A stretch of DNA of 64,000 nt, taken from Halichondria panicea. Lineage: Eukaryota; Porifera; Demospongiae; Suberitida; Halichondriidae. This document shows, in pieces, positions 37,909 through 48,411 of this stretch. The position numbers and the translations under genes are program-made. How positions within the stretch are numbered: the first letter of the stretch is position 1; every line of letters begins with the position of its first letter. A model generated the notes under the pieces. It saw only the letters and a list, made by a program, of their open reading frames with translations, did not search any database and was not told where the DNA came from. The stretch spans positions 309,001 to 373,000 of the forward strand of contig NC_087387.1 of the NCBI RefSeq assembly GCF_963675165.1, given 5' to 3'.

Positions 37909-38311
37909 TCACATTTTTGCATACCTCTTTTATGGTAGCTATACAAATACTGTTTCATTGTGCTTGCATGTATAATTAACATTCCTTCTGGATCATCACT
38001 GTATAGCTGTAAAGTGATGTATATCGTATAGCGCGAAATTTTCGAGGCACTTATATTTCATGGATTGGCCTCTATGTTGCACAATGTTCGCGAAATGACT
38101 GCTTACTGGAAGCCACGCCTTTAAATCTTTGCACGTTATAATTCTAATTAAAGAACAATTTTCGTGTACTTAATTTTCGTGTAGGATTGCTAACCCACGA
38201 AATCTGCGAAAATTAAGCCCCTCGAACATTTCGCGCTATACGGTATTATGTTTATATGCCCGGTCATAATTATAGCAGAAAACGGTCGTATACATGTGAG
38301 GATAACATTGA
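37909..38311. other. A1-B1 convergent intergenic region
   Basis: About 400 bp between the A1 and B1 stop codons. Most of it is the MITE at 38025-38245. Confidence 0.7.
38025..38245. mobile_element. MITE, cgtatagcgcgaaatttt family, copy 1
   Basis: Inverted ends (cgtatagcgcgaaattttcgag / ctcgaacatttcgcgctatacg) sit between convergent A1 and B1. The same element is at the matching position in the other two cassettes (43876-44110 and 52045-52240), so it was inserted before the duplications. Confidence 0.8.
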
Positions 38312-38916
38312 TTAACATACATCATGGTCAATATGCAGACCATTTAACTTTTCCTGTATACATACAGTATAATGCAAGTCACTAGCGGAGTATGTACTGT
38401 TGCTATGGTAATCTACAAATCTATCCACAAGAGCCTTCTGAAAACTTCCACCTCCAACAGTCAGTAGCAGTCTACCGTCAAACAGACTGGCTTCTTCGAC
38501 CAAAGAAACGAATCTTGCATTCGATGTATACGATGATGATCCATTGATATCCTGTGGAACGTATTCTGATGCATTAACAGTTAACATAGAGATCATTTTG
38601 TGTGCCTCCTCTTTGCAGTCTTTAGCGGGATGCCAGTGCCCTTGATACTGACAGGCATCAGTACCGTGTTCGCCAATGTCTTTGATAAATATTGTTCGAT
38701 TGAGTGGAATCTGCATCTTATTGGAGACTGCCTCTAGAAGCAGCTGAACTCTCCTCATGCAGCAGCTGTAAAAACCAGTTTGATTTGAACTGTTTGTATT
38801 CTTGTGTGAATTGAATGCAAACTCCAACAACTTCGCGAACCGAATGTGAACAGAAATGTAGTCGTTTGGTTTTAGTCTCTTGGATTTCACAAATTGAGCA
38901 GCTTGAGATTTTACTT
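38312..38916 (-). pseudogene. B1: truncated O-fucosyltransferase-like gene
   Basis: Only the C-terminal ~200 residues of the B family remain, from SQAAQFVKSKRLKPNDYISV to the shared end LNGLHIDHDVC. Homology to B3 stops abruptly at about 38916, where repeat R1 begins. The N-terminal half and the membrane-anchor exon are missing, so no functional enzyme is expected. Confidence 0.85.
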
Positions 38917-39490
38917 GTCATGTTTGAGAGATAAAAGAATTTGCCAATTTGGCGATACCATGGATAGCCCATGGTCCGAGGCCAAAAAATGTCAAATTTA
39001 GGCTCCGAAGAAGTTTTGGATTGAAACACATCATTTGAAAGGTCTCTTTCTAAGTTTTCAGAAAATTAGAATATTTTTGACATTGAATGAACGGTACTCA
39101 AGTTAATGGCTGTTGAAAGATGTTCCCCCTCCACAATTTATCAATGGTTCGGGGACTCTTTCAGCTGCTATAACTTGAATTCTGTGGATCCAATGTCAAA
39201 AATATTATGATTTTCTGAAAGCTCAGAAAAAGACCTTTCAAATGGTGTCATCAAACTTCGTATTTGAGAGATAAAAGTATTTGCCAATTTGGCGATACCA
39301 TGGATTATATATAGCCCATGGTCCGAGGCCGAAAAATGTCAAATTTAGGCTCCGAAGAAGTTTTGGATTGAAACATAATTATCATTTGAAAGGTCTCTTT
39401 CTAAGCTTTCAGAAAATTAGAATATTTTTGACATTGGATGAACGGTACTCAAGTTAATGGCTTTTGGGATGTTTTGAGAGCCTGTTGCAT
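38917..39490. repeat. Dispersed repeat family R1, copy truncating B1
   Basis: About 1.5 copies of the R1 repeat, matching 19780-20995. The gcgataccatggat...agcccatggtccgaggcc core occurs twice. It directly replaces the 5' part of B1. Confidence 0.8.
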
Positions 39491-39589
39491 TGCAATACCT
39501 CTCCAATGGTGTACTTACATTCATGATAACATCATGTGATAGACCTCCCTTAAAGCTACTGAATTGTACGTATTCCCTTGTGCAGACTG

Positions 39590-40443
39590 TCTCTAAATGA
39601 TGCTTCCATTCCCATCCGTGTGTTCATCACCAGTGACAACGGTGTGTCTGTTCGTACACACATGTACAGGGAGGTGGAGAACCCACGCACAAAAGAGGTG
39701 TGGTCTAATGCATGTGATATGCTGTCATGTCATACCCCCACAGCTTGTGTTTGAGAACTACGACCAATCAGAATCAGGGTCACTGAATGGCCAGAAGGTC
39801 AATACCCCGTACCCCAGCAAAGACCACCTTCAACAGAAGAGATACATTGCTCAATCCATGGGAACCACTTATGTGTACGACTTCCTGGAGCTTTTCAGAC
39901 AAGTAACCCACACACTTCCCACACACTTCCCACACACTGCCCACACACTGTCCACACACTGGCTATGTGTGTACATTATTTAGGGAGTGATGAAACAATG
40001 GGAGCGCTACATTGGTCAGGTGCGGAGGTCAAGAGGAGATAAACTGACTCTACCAAACTATGACAAAGTGCTCAACAGTACAGAGCTAGTGTTGGATGAT
40101 CAAGGGGTGCTCAGAGAGGTCAATAGGGTCGCTGGCGAGAATGAGGTGTGTGTAGTGTAGTGTACTCTGACCCCTAAGCTATTCTTAGCGTTCCTTCAGG
40201 TTGCCATGGTAGCATGGCGTGTAAGTATGCTGACTCCGCAGTATCCAGAAGGCAGGGACATGATCATCATTGCCAATGATATCACGAATCAGATAGGGTC
40301 GTTTGGCCGGGCCCGAGGAGGACTGATTGTTCCAACAGGCCTCAGCTCTCAGCCGGGAGCAAGGAATCCCGAGACTCTACATTGCTGCCAACAGTGGGGC
40401 AAGGATAGGCCTAGCAGAGAAACTCAAGCAGCTGCTTGCACAT
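39590..40443 (+). pseudogene. ACACA-like fragment: Acetyl-CoA carboxylase fragment (carboxyltransferase region)
   Basis: Pieces of animal acetyl-CoA carboxylase in order: LNDASIPIRVFITS...MYREVENPRTKE, then NTPYPSKDHLQQKRYIAQ and MGTTYVYDFLELFRQ, then ELVLDDQGVLREVNR, then [17 protein letters not shown] and [12 protein letters not shown]. Exon-intron borders are kept (breaks near 39702, 39744, 39902, 39982, 40146 and 40199), so this is a DNA-level copy and not a retrocopy. After IGSFG the frame shifts. In another frame an in-frame TGA is followed by [20 protein letters not shown] and [13 protein letters not shown]. Start and most of the enzyme are absent. The function in intact genes is malonyl-CoA synthesis. 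Confidence 0.88.
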
Positions 40444-40445
40444 AA

Positions 40446-41262
40446 TACACTCGTATAAACACAGTATACTACAATCATGTGTAAGCTAAAAGTGCATTGT
40501 ACAATCAATTGTATGTACATTAAAATTATATGAACATAATTATAATTTTTGTGTATAATTATAATATAATTATATACACACACATACACATGCACACGAC
40601 ACCTATACACCTGTAATAACAATGAGAGGATATACCACACCTAAGAGGAGAATATATGCACCCATATATCCTCCGCTACCGTGGTTACTCCGAGGCGGAG
40701 CTGAGGGGTATGTAACCATGGTATTTTTACTGGTTTGTTTATTAGTTTTCAGAGGCTAGATTCCTTACTGAAATGTAAGTGGTTGAGTAGCCTTGCCACT
40801 ACGACCCATTGAAATTAGGCCATTGACGTCATAAAATATCGACGTTTCTCTTCTAAGTATCAAAATTATTTATAGAGGGTAAAATGCATGTGCACAAGTA
40901 GTAGTATAGACACGACTATTTTGCTTGTTCAGATGTTACTATACACTCAGCAATAATTCCCAAAATTAATATTATTATTACGATTCAATAGCTGGGGATT
41001 TTATACATCCTGCTGATCCCATAACCTGTTACTATTGATATATAGCAGTTGAATGGCCTCAGTTTTTGCTTTGACTAGCCTGAACTTTGGGAACTGTGTA
41101 TGACTTAATTTCACACATACGACAGTTTAGCTTTCCTTCCTGTAAAGTCAGCGCTTGATGATGGTGTGTATGACTGTGCATAATGCATGCATAACAAGGG
41201 ATTCATTGCTGTATTTAAAAGGTTCAAAACTCTAGGTATTAAACAATTTCAAGCGAGTCGTC
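40446..41262. other. Cassette 2 upstream region
   Basis: Starts with a block (taatacactcgtataaacac...) also found at 47668, marking the duplicated unit's left edge. It contains the palindrome block 40651-40735 and the conserved A-gene upstream block from about 40728, with CRE-type TGACGTCA at 40824-40831 and tatttaaa at 41212-41219. Confidence 0.65.
40651..40735. repeat. Nested hairpin block at cassette 2 border
   Basis: taccgtggttac (40688-40699) pairs with gtaaccatggta (40722-40733) with one mismatch. cctccgc / gcggag and a gaggagaatat...atatatcctc stem lie around it. The same block occurs at 47855-47941, but in cassette 1 the giant inverted repeat takes its place. Confidence 0.65.
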
Positions 41263-43759
41263 ATGACGCCCACGCTCTCTTTGCTCGCATTATGCAGTTC
41301 TGTGCTGCTCGTTCAAGCTCAACTCAACTGTCCGGACATTTCCGAAGTCTGTGACAGTAATCCCTGTACAAACGGTGCTCGCTGTCCAAGATTCCTCAAT
41401 TCTGAATGCAGAGTGAACACTTGCGGTGGAATATGCTCACCAACTTTCTTCTTTCGAGGACGCAATGTCACAAGTCGATGCGAAACGCTCCGAACATGTG
41501 TGTCGAGAAGATGTCCTCCTCGTAGATCGCAGTGTGTTGATGAGGTAGTGGAGTCTTGCAACAGGAGAGGCCAGTGCAGACAGAGGCTTGAAGGAAGATG
41601 TATTGTACCTCCCACAACACAGCAACCCAATAGTAAGTCCATGCATGCATACTGTACTGTATACTGCATGATGCAGGCCCAGCACACCCCCTGCTATAAA
41701 TAATTTGTTATGACACTTTAATTGTATATAGCCTTATAGGGTTAATCAGTACATTAATTTACTTCTCCCTGCAGCCGTCTCAACTTCAGCCACTCCCTTA
41801 CCAACTAACAGCACTCCCTTCACTACGTCACCAACAGGGAATCCCTTTACTACCAACCCTTCACCGACTACACCAACTAATTCTTCTTTATGTACCCAAG
41901 ACTGTTCCAGTTTTGGTCTGCAGTGTATTCCAATTTCGTCTACTGTAAATGGCGAAACTATAGTAACTGGGACATGTTTGCCACTGTTTGGACGCAATTG
42001 TGAAGACATTGATTGCCCTGATAATCAAGAGTGTTTTATACAATCGTTTGCTGAAAGAAATATAACATACTCGCAATGTGCTCCTTTTTCTGACATTTTT
42101 CGAGTGATGCCCTCATGTGCAACAACACAATGCCCTGAGGGAACTGTGTGCATTGATTTACGCTCTGGAGACATGCAAGTAACGGGGACATGCTTAGCAA
42201 CAAACTGTGCGAACAGTAACTCTTGTAACACTCAGTTGGGGGAAGTTTGCACATTAGTTCCAGGTGAATTTGGATTTGACAATATCAGTTCTGTCTGCAT
42301 TCCAAGTTTTACTCAGTTTGAGTTCGGAACTGAAAGTTGCGAGCAAAGTGGTCGAGTATGCCCTGACCTTACAGTTTGTCAAGAAACATTTCTTAATGAC
42401 GATATTTTCGGTGCTTTTTGCATTGTTAACATACTTAACACGGATTGCAGTCAAGTTAGCTGCAGTGAAAATGAAGAGTGTGTAACAACCTCTCTTTTTT
42501 CTAGCTCTCAGAGTGTAGCTATCTGTACGCCAAACAGCATTATCCCTCTCCTCTTACAAATTTTGGAAGCCCTCGGTCTAGTGGAAAGTTCAACAACTAC
42601 CCCACCAAATAGTAAGTCCATGCATGCAAATTGTACTATATACTGCTGTAAGCAATGCAGACCCATCCCTTTGTGTGTAATATTGTTTTGTCTGGTAAAC
42701 ATAAATAACGTATTCAAACATGTATAATTATAGGGTTAATTAGATTTGCTTCTCCCTGCAGCAGTATCAACTTCAGCCACTCCCCTACCAACTAACAGCA
42801 CCCCCTTCACTATGTCACCAACAGGGAATCCATTTACTACTCTTGTTCCACCAACACCCCCGTCAAATACGAGTTGTCCCTTCACTTGCTCGTTTGGAGC
42901 AACTTGTGAGTTTTTAAATGGATTCCCAACCTGTGTACAACCAACAACATGCACAGACGATTTTACTGCATTCTGCATGCAAACCGGTTTTGTCTGTCAA
43001 GAATCCAATGGCACATCACGATGTGTTTCTCCAAGCAGCTGTGAAGAACTAGCGACTGTGTCACCATGCCCTAATGGATCGCTATGTGTTGTAATACCTC
43101 CGTTTATATTTCCAGGCCTTAATGATACCACAGCAACCTGCTTGCCTCTGATTGGTCGTAGCTGTGAAGAGATAACTTGCAGTGAAAATGAAGTGTGCTT
43201 AGTGACAGAGCTGGCAGAGAGGGAATTGACAGCTGCTCAATGTGAAGTATCCCGAAATGTAATCTCCCTTATACCTGAGACGTGTGCTACTCTGCAATGC
43301 AACGAGGGAAGCGTGTGTGTCGATCTACAGATAAATGGATTCCCTGTGACAGGTGCATGCCTAGAAACAAACTGTGGAAACAGTGGAAATAACACAGCAT
43401 GTGATGGTGGTAGTAGGTGCATCGAGGTGCCTTCTGAATTTGAAATACCGGCAGAATCACTGTGTGTTCCTTTTAATGTGGCTCCTCAGTTTGGAACTCA
43501 GACATGTGCTGAAAATGGACGAGTCTGCGAGTCGTTCCAAGTTTGCAACGAGGCATTCATTAATGGTAGTATAATTGGTACGGCTTGTAGCCAGTTTTCA
43601 AGTATCATTGCTTCAACTTGCCAAGACTCCATGTGTGGAGATGGTGAAGAATGTATACTTAGAACAGTCGAGGGCTTTGGGACAGTGCAGAATTGTCTAT
43701 CTACCGACGCTGCTGATACATCAGCAATGTTTTTTGAGTTTATTTTCGCAAACATTTAA
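41263..43759 (+). CDS. A2: secreted Cys-rich multi-module protein, intact
   Basis: Exons 41263-41632, 41775-42611 and 42762-43759 join in phase to 734 residues. Residues 1-20 are a signal peptide (MTPTLSLLALCSSVLLVQAQ). Exon 1 adds a Cys/Arg-rich domain. Exons 2 and 3 each begin with a Thr/Ser/Pro linker (STSATPLPTNSTPFT) followed by a Cys-rich module with many NxS/T sites. Both introns have the same donor (ata|GTAAGTCCATGCATGC) and acceptor (tctccctgcag), showing that exon 2 arose by internal duplication. I recognise no known family. The segment CSFGATC fits the C-x4-S/T-C pattern used by protein O-fucosyltransferase 1. It is likely secreted. Compared with A3 it lacks one module. Confidence 0.8.
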
Positions 43760-44180
43760 TCACATTTTTGCATACCTCTTTTATGGTAGCTATACAAATA
43801 CTGTTTCATTGTGCTTGCATGTATAATTAACATTCCTTCTGGATCACCGCTGTATAGCTGTAAAGTGATGTACATCGTATAGCGCAAAATTTTCGAGGCA
43901 CTTATATTTCGTGGATTGGCCTCTAAAAGCATTTCGTTGCACAATGTTCACGGAATAACTGCTTACTGGAAGCCACACCTTTAAATCTTTGCACGTTATA
44001 GCAGATAATTTTAATTAAAGAACAATTTTCGTGTACTTAATTTTCATGTAGGATTGCTAACCCACGAAATCTGCAAAAATTAAGCCCCTCAAACATTTCG
44101 CGCTATACTGTATTATGTTTATATGCCCACGGTCATAATTATAGCAGAAAACGGTGGTATACATGTGAGGATAACATTAA
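43760..44180. other. A2-B2 convergent intergenic region with MITE
   Basis: Holds the second copy of the cgtatagcgc MITE (43876-44110), more diverged at its ends (gcgcaaaatttt). Nothing else is seen. Confidence 0.7.
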
Positions 44181-45952
44181 TCAACATGCATCATGGTCAA
44201 TATGCAGACCATTTAACTTTTCCTGTATACATACAGTATAATGCAAGTCACTAGCGGAGTATGTACTGTTGCTATGGTAATCTACAAATCTGTCCACAAG
44301 AGCCTTCTGAAAACTTCCACCTCCAACAGTCAGTAGCAGTCTACCGTCAAACAGACTGGCTTCTTCGACCAAAGAAACGAATCCTGCATTCGATGTATAC
44401 GATGATCCATTGATATCCTGTGGAACGTATTCTGATGCATTAACAGTTAACATAGAGATCATTTTGTGTGCCTCCTCTTTGCAGTCTTTAGCGGGATGCC
44501 AGTGCCCTTGATACTGACAGGCATCAGTACCGTGTTCGCCAATGTCTTTGATAAATATTGAGTGGAATCTGTGTCTTATTGGAGACTGCCTCTAGAAGCA
44601 GCTGAACTCTCCTCATGCAGCAGCTGTAAAAACCAGTTTGATTTGAACTGTTTGTATTCTTGTGTGAATTGAATGCAAACTCCAGCAACTTCGCGAACCG
44701 AATGTGAACAGAAATGTAGTCGTTTGGTTTTAGTCTCTTGGATTTCACGAATTGAGCAGCTTGAGATTTTACTTTCGAGCTGAATGGTATTTGGGTAAAG
44801 GGTAGCACACAATGATGCATAGTTTTTGGATCTGTAAATGGTCTTGTAAATTTTCCTTGCCAGCTAACGAAAAGAACACTGGCATTTAGTTTGGAGGAGT
44901 CCAAGTAGTTTACTAAATGGTCCATAAGTTGAACTAGTGATAATGAAACGTCACGATTTACACAAAACACTTCTTATGGAGAATTTTTGGTCGTCAGTAA
45001 TCGTTCTGTTAAAATCTTTCTGCTGCTCTTTTCTTAGTACATCTTCAATGGCTGGTGTCAGCGATTTGTATGCTGTATCCGTGCAAGTAAGAATTGGTTT
45101 GTCTTTATTACTTGAAAAAATACTCTTTAAAGAGGAGTCCATTGTCTTGTGAATCTCCCTCGGTAGTACAAATATGTGAGGTGAAAAGTAAACAAAAATA
45201 ATGTTTCTAAAGGATTTTCTCAAGAATGAATCAATCAGACTTTGTTTATTGCCTCCAACACACTCGGTATATCTCTTGTGGAATAACTTCATGTCAAGAA
45301 GCTCTTGAATATCGATATAGTTACTGTCAGGATTCATTTGAAATCCGCTCATTCTCGAGTTTAGAACAAAAGGTTCTACACCTGTAAAATTCCATCTTGT
45401 AGATCTAGCTAGGGACAGAAATTCATTGTAATGGGCAAAAGCATTCGTAAACTGCTCCGCATACACCATTGATATCATGTATCGTTTAAAATCAACTTTT
45501 TCTACAGTAGTCTGCTCTTTCACTTTGACTACTTTGTTTGTTGACTGGCTTTGAAAACCCCATTTCGATTTTAGCGACAACAAAAGATGATTCTGCAAAA
45601 ACAATCAATGTACACTACCTCAACCTTTATAGTTATATAGTCACACAAGCACACGTACTGATAGACTGAATAACTTTTAATAATGGCCCTTTGGTTAACT
45701 TCTAAATAGTAGTGTAGCTAAATTTATATAGTCACAAGTGAAACTACTAAAAAATGGAGGCTATAGATAGTATATATATATATAGTTCTAGAATTAACCA
45801 ATTTATGTAGAAAATCAATTCTAGCTTACTGCAGTGACTCCAGGCCTGTAGGTCCGCAACAAGTTATTGTTCAGGTCTACTCGGAAATATATAACACAGC
45901 AACTGAACACTGTCAGCAACAGTAGAGTTGTGTAGACCCAGGAGAGTTTCAT
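44181..45952 (-). pseudogene. B2: frameshifted O-fucosyltransferase-like gene
   Basis: Full-length relative of B3, with membrane-anchor exon (ATG at 45952) and main exon. Compared with B3 it has an 8-bp deletion near 44560 (atattgagtgg for atattgttcgattgagtgg) and a 2-bp deletion near 44975 (cttcttatgg for cttctttgatgg), both breaking the frame. In-frame indels also occur: 9 bp lost near 45225 and 6 bp gained near 45405. It is probably a pseudogene. Its intron keeps the empty target site (45707-45708) of the MITE found in B3. Confidence 0.85.
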
Positions 45953-46587
45953 CGCAGAATTTATGGCTAAACCATAAATAATACGGCTAAACTACCAATA
46001 CATGTAGATCTAGTTGGCATGGCTTGTTGCCAAACAGGATCCAGGAATTTTGAAATGGGGGGGCAGTGTTTGATTACTACCAATCTGACAGTGTAACTTT
46101 TCTGATCACGGATTGATTGATGACAGTATGACATACATAGTAGCAAGAGATAGCAGAAATGGATGAAGTCTTGCTCTTCAGCTTCAAAAGTCTACAACTA
46201 GAGATCGTCTGCTATTCTGCATGCTGTAATAATTCATTGCTGCTCTAAGCCACACCCACTTTGTGAGCCAGAAAGGGGGGGGCACATGCCCGTTGTGCCC
46301 TGCACTGGATCCGCCACTGGACTGTGAGTTTGTTGCCAAACCATAAATTAAAATCGTATAATTATACCGATATGTAAATAATTACCTTGCTGCGCATGCA
46401 CAACGGATGTCTATCTTCAACCACAGATACTGTACACTGTCATGCTGAGTGAAAACAGGAATATATCATATTCACAGTTGCTAGGATATGGAACTATGAC
46501 TTATAGCAAAAAGTAGTACACACATAAACACACACAACAGCCTTTATATAATAATTATAGTCTAAAAATTTTTAATGAAAGTTTCAA
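45953..46587. other. Intergenic region B2 to hydroxylase fragment
   Basis: AT-rich, partly alignable with 54293-54663 of the next cassette. An extra segment of about 300 bp (46040-46320) is absent there. No gene is seen. Confidence 0.5.
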
Positions 46588-47596
46588 TCACTGTAGCTTC
46601 CTCAGTGCGTCTTGTAGGATGTCCACTTCATACTTGATATCGCTCACCAGGTTCTGCACTGAGCTCTTGTCCTTGATGATGTCCACACTCTGGGTGTAGG
46701 GGTTGTAACGCACAGAGAATGGCCGCGGGATTGTACGTGCAAATTCCCTATAGAGAGAAGAGAAACGAAGTATACAAATAAGGACACTTGGTCAGTAAAT
46801 GATATATTTAGATCCCATACATTTGAGTATATTTAGCAGGGAACTACAGCTATTATAGTACCGGTACTATATTATAACCTAGTATAAACAATACATGCAT
46901 GAGTGCATACAATTATGGGTACAGCATTGTTATCAGTTTTACACCTGGTACACAATGAGTAACAGTATAGGTATACCATATATATATAGCTGGTTATTTT
47001 TGTATGAGGGAAATTATACATGCATAATTATAACCAAAACAATTTCGGCCATACACAATTCCTCTTAGTCATAGATGCACAATGTATTGCAAGTGTGTGT
47101 ATGGTCAGCAGTACGGATATTACTGTAGTCACTCACATCAGCTTCTGTTTAGCATTTTCAAAGCTATTGGCCAAGAAGTAGACTGGTTGCATCTCTGTGA
47201 TGGGGTACTTCTGAAAAGAGGTTTTGAATGGATCGAGGGGACGCACATCAGGCTTGTCAGACAGGCAGTACTGCATGTGTGTGTGTGTGTGTGTGTGTGG
47301 GGGGGGGGTCTCAATTTGCAATAAAAATATGGAGCTAGCTTTATTTCGTATATAGAGGGTTAGGATTAACACAAGGTATATATACAACATACATGTCCAC
47401 ATCAAAGCTATGGAAGCTACCGGCACTTTAATGTGGACATGTGCACGTCAGTCATGTTTTAGGAATTTTGAGCACTAAAAATATCTCTCTCAGCTGATAC
47501 CTCCAACTCCCCAAAGGAGGAGAGTAGACCAGCTCCATATGCCTTGGTCTGCCCATTCTGCTTGCACAGACCAAACTCAATGGTAAACCAGTAGAG
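46588..47596 (-). pseudogene. Phenylalanine hydroxylase 3' fragment (last three exons)
   Basis: Exons 47596-47501, 47270-47137 and 46747-46588 encode [21 protein letters not shown], then [14 protein letters not shown]...[14 protein letters not shown], then [20 protein letters not shown] to the stop. This corresponds to the C-terminal part of the aromatic amino acid hydroxylase catalytic domain plus the tetramerisation tail. Upstream exons with the CHELLGH iron site are absent: beyond about 47650 the sequence switches to the cassette 3 border. It is a duplication relic and cannot encode a working enzyme alone. Confidence 0.88.
47277..47310. repeat. (TG)n plus G-run
   Basis: A short TG repeat followed by G, abutting the hydroxylase exon acceptor. 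It is expanded at the matching site in the other copy (55271-55340). Confidence 0.85.
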
Positions 47597-48411
47597 CTGC
47601 AGGGGTGGTGGTGGTAAGAGAAGGATAAGGTAGGAGGGAAAGTGAAGCAGAAACAGGACACATTGCACACAATACACTCGTATAAACACAGTATACTACA
47701 ATCATGTGTAAGCAAAAAGTGCATTGTACAATCAATTGTATGTACATTAAAATTATATGAAATTATAATTTTTGTATATAATTATAATATAATTATATAC
47801 ACACACATGCACACGACGCCCATACACCTGTAATAACAATGAGAGCTATGTATAGGACTAAAAGGAGGATATGCACCGCATATATCCTCCGCTACCGTGG
47901 TTACTTCGAGGCGGAGCCGAGGGGTATGTAACCACGGTATTTTTACTGGTTTGTTTATTAGTTTTCAGAGGCTAGATTCCTTACTGAAATGTAAGTGGTT
48001 GAGTAGCCTTGCCACTACGACCCACTGAAATTAGGCCATTGACGTCATAAAATATCGACGTTTCTCTTCTAAGTATCAAAATTATTGATAGAGGGTAAGC
48101 TGCATGTGCACAAGTTTTAGTTAGTAGTATTATAGACACGACCATTTTGCTTGTTCAGATGTTACTATATAGACTCAGCAATAATTCCCAAAATCAATAG
48201 CTGGGGATTTTATACATCCTGCTGATCCATAACCTGTTGACTATTGATATATAGCAGTTGAATGGCCTCAGTCTTTGCTTTGACTAGCCTGAACTTTGGG
48301 AACTGTGTATGACTTAATTTCACACATACTATGGCTGTGCATAACAAGGGATTCATTGCTGTATTTAAAAGGTTCAAACTCTAGGTATCAAACAATTTCA
48401 AGTGAGTCGTC
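47597..48411. other. Cassette 3 upstream region
   Basis: From about 47668 it repeats the cassette 2 border, including the nested hairpin block (47855-47941) and the A-gene upstream block with TGACGTCA at 48040-48047 and tatttaaa at 48362-48369. Confidence 0.65.

Noticed and set aside
39590-40443. Processed (retro) copy of acetyl-CoA carboxylase
   Set aside because: Intron sequences and splice borders are present between the coding pieces, and no poly(A) tail was seen.
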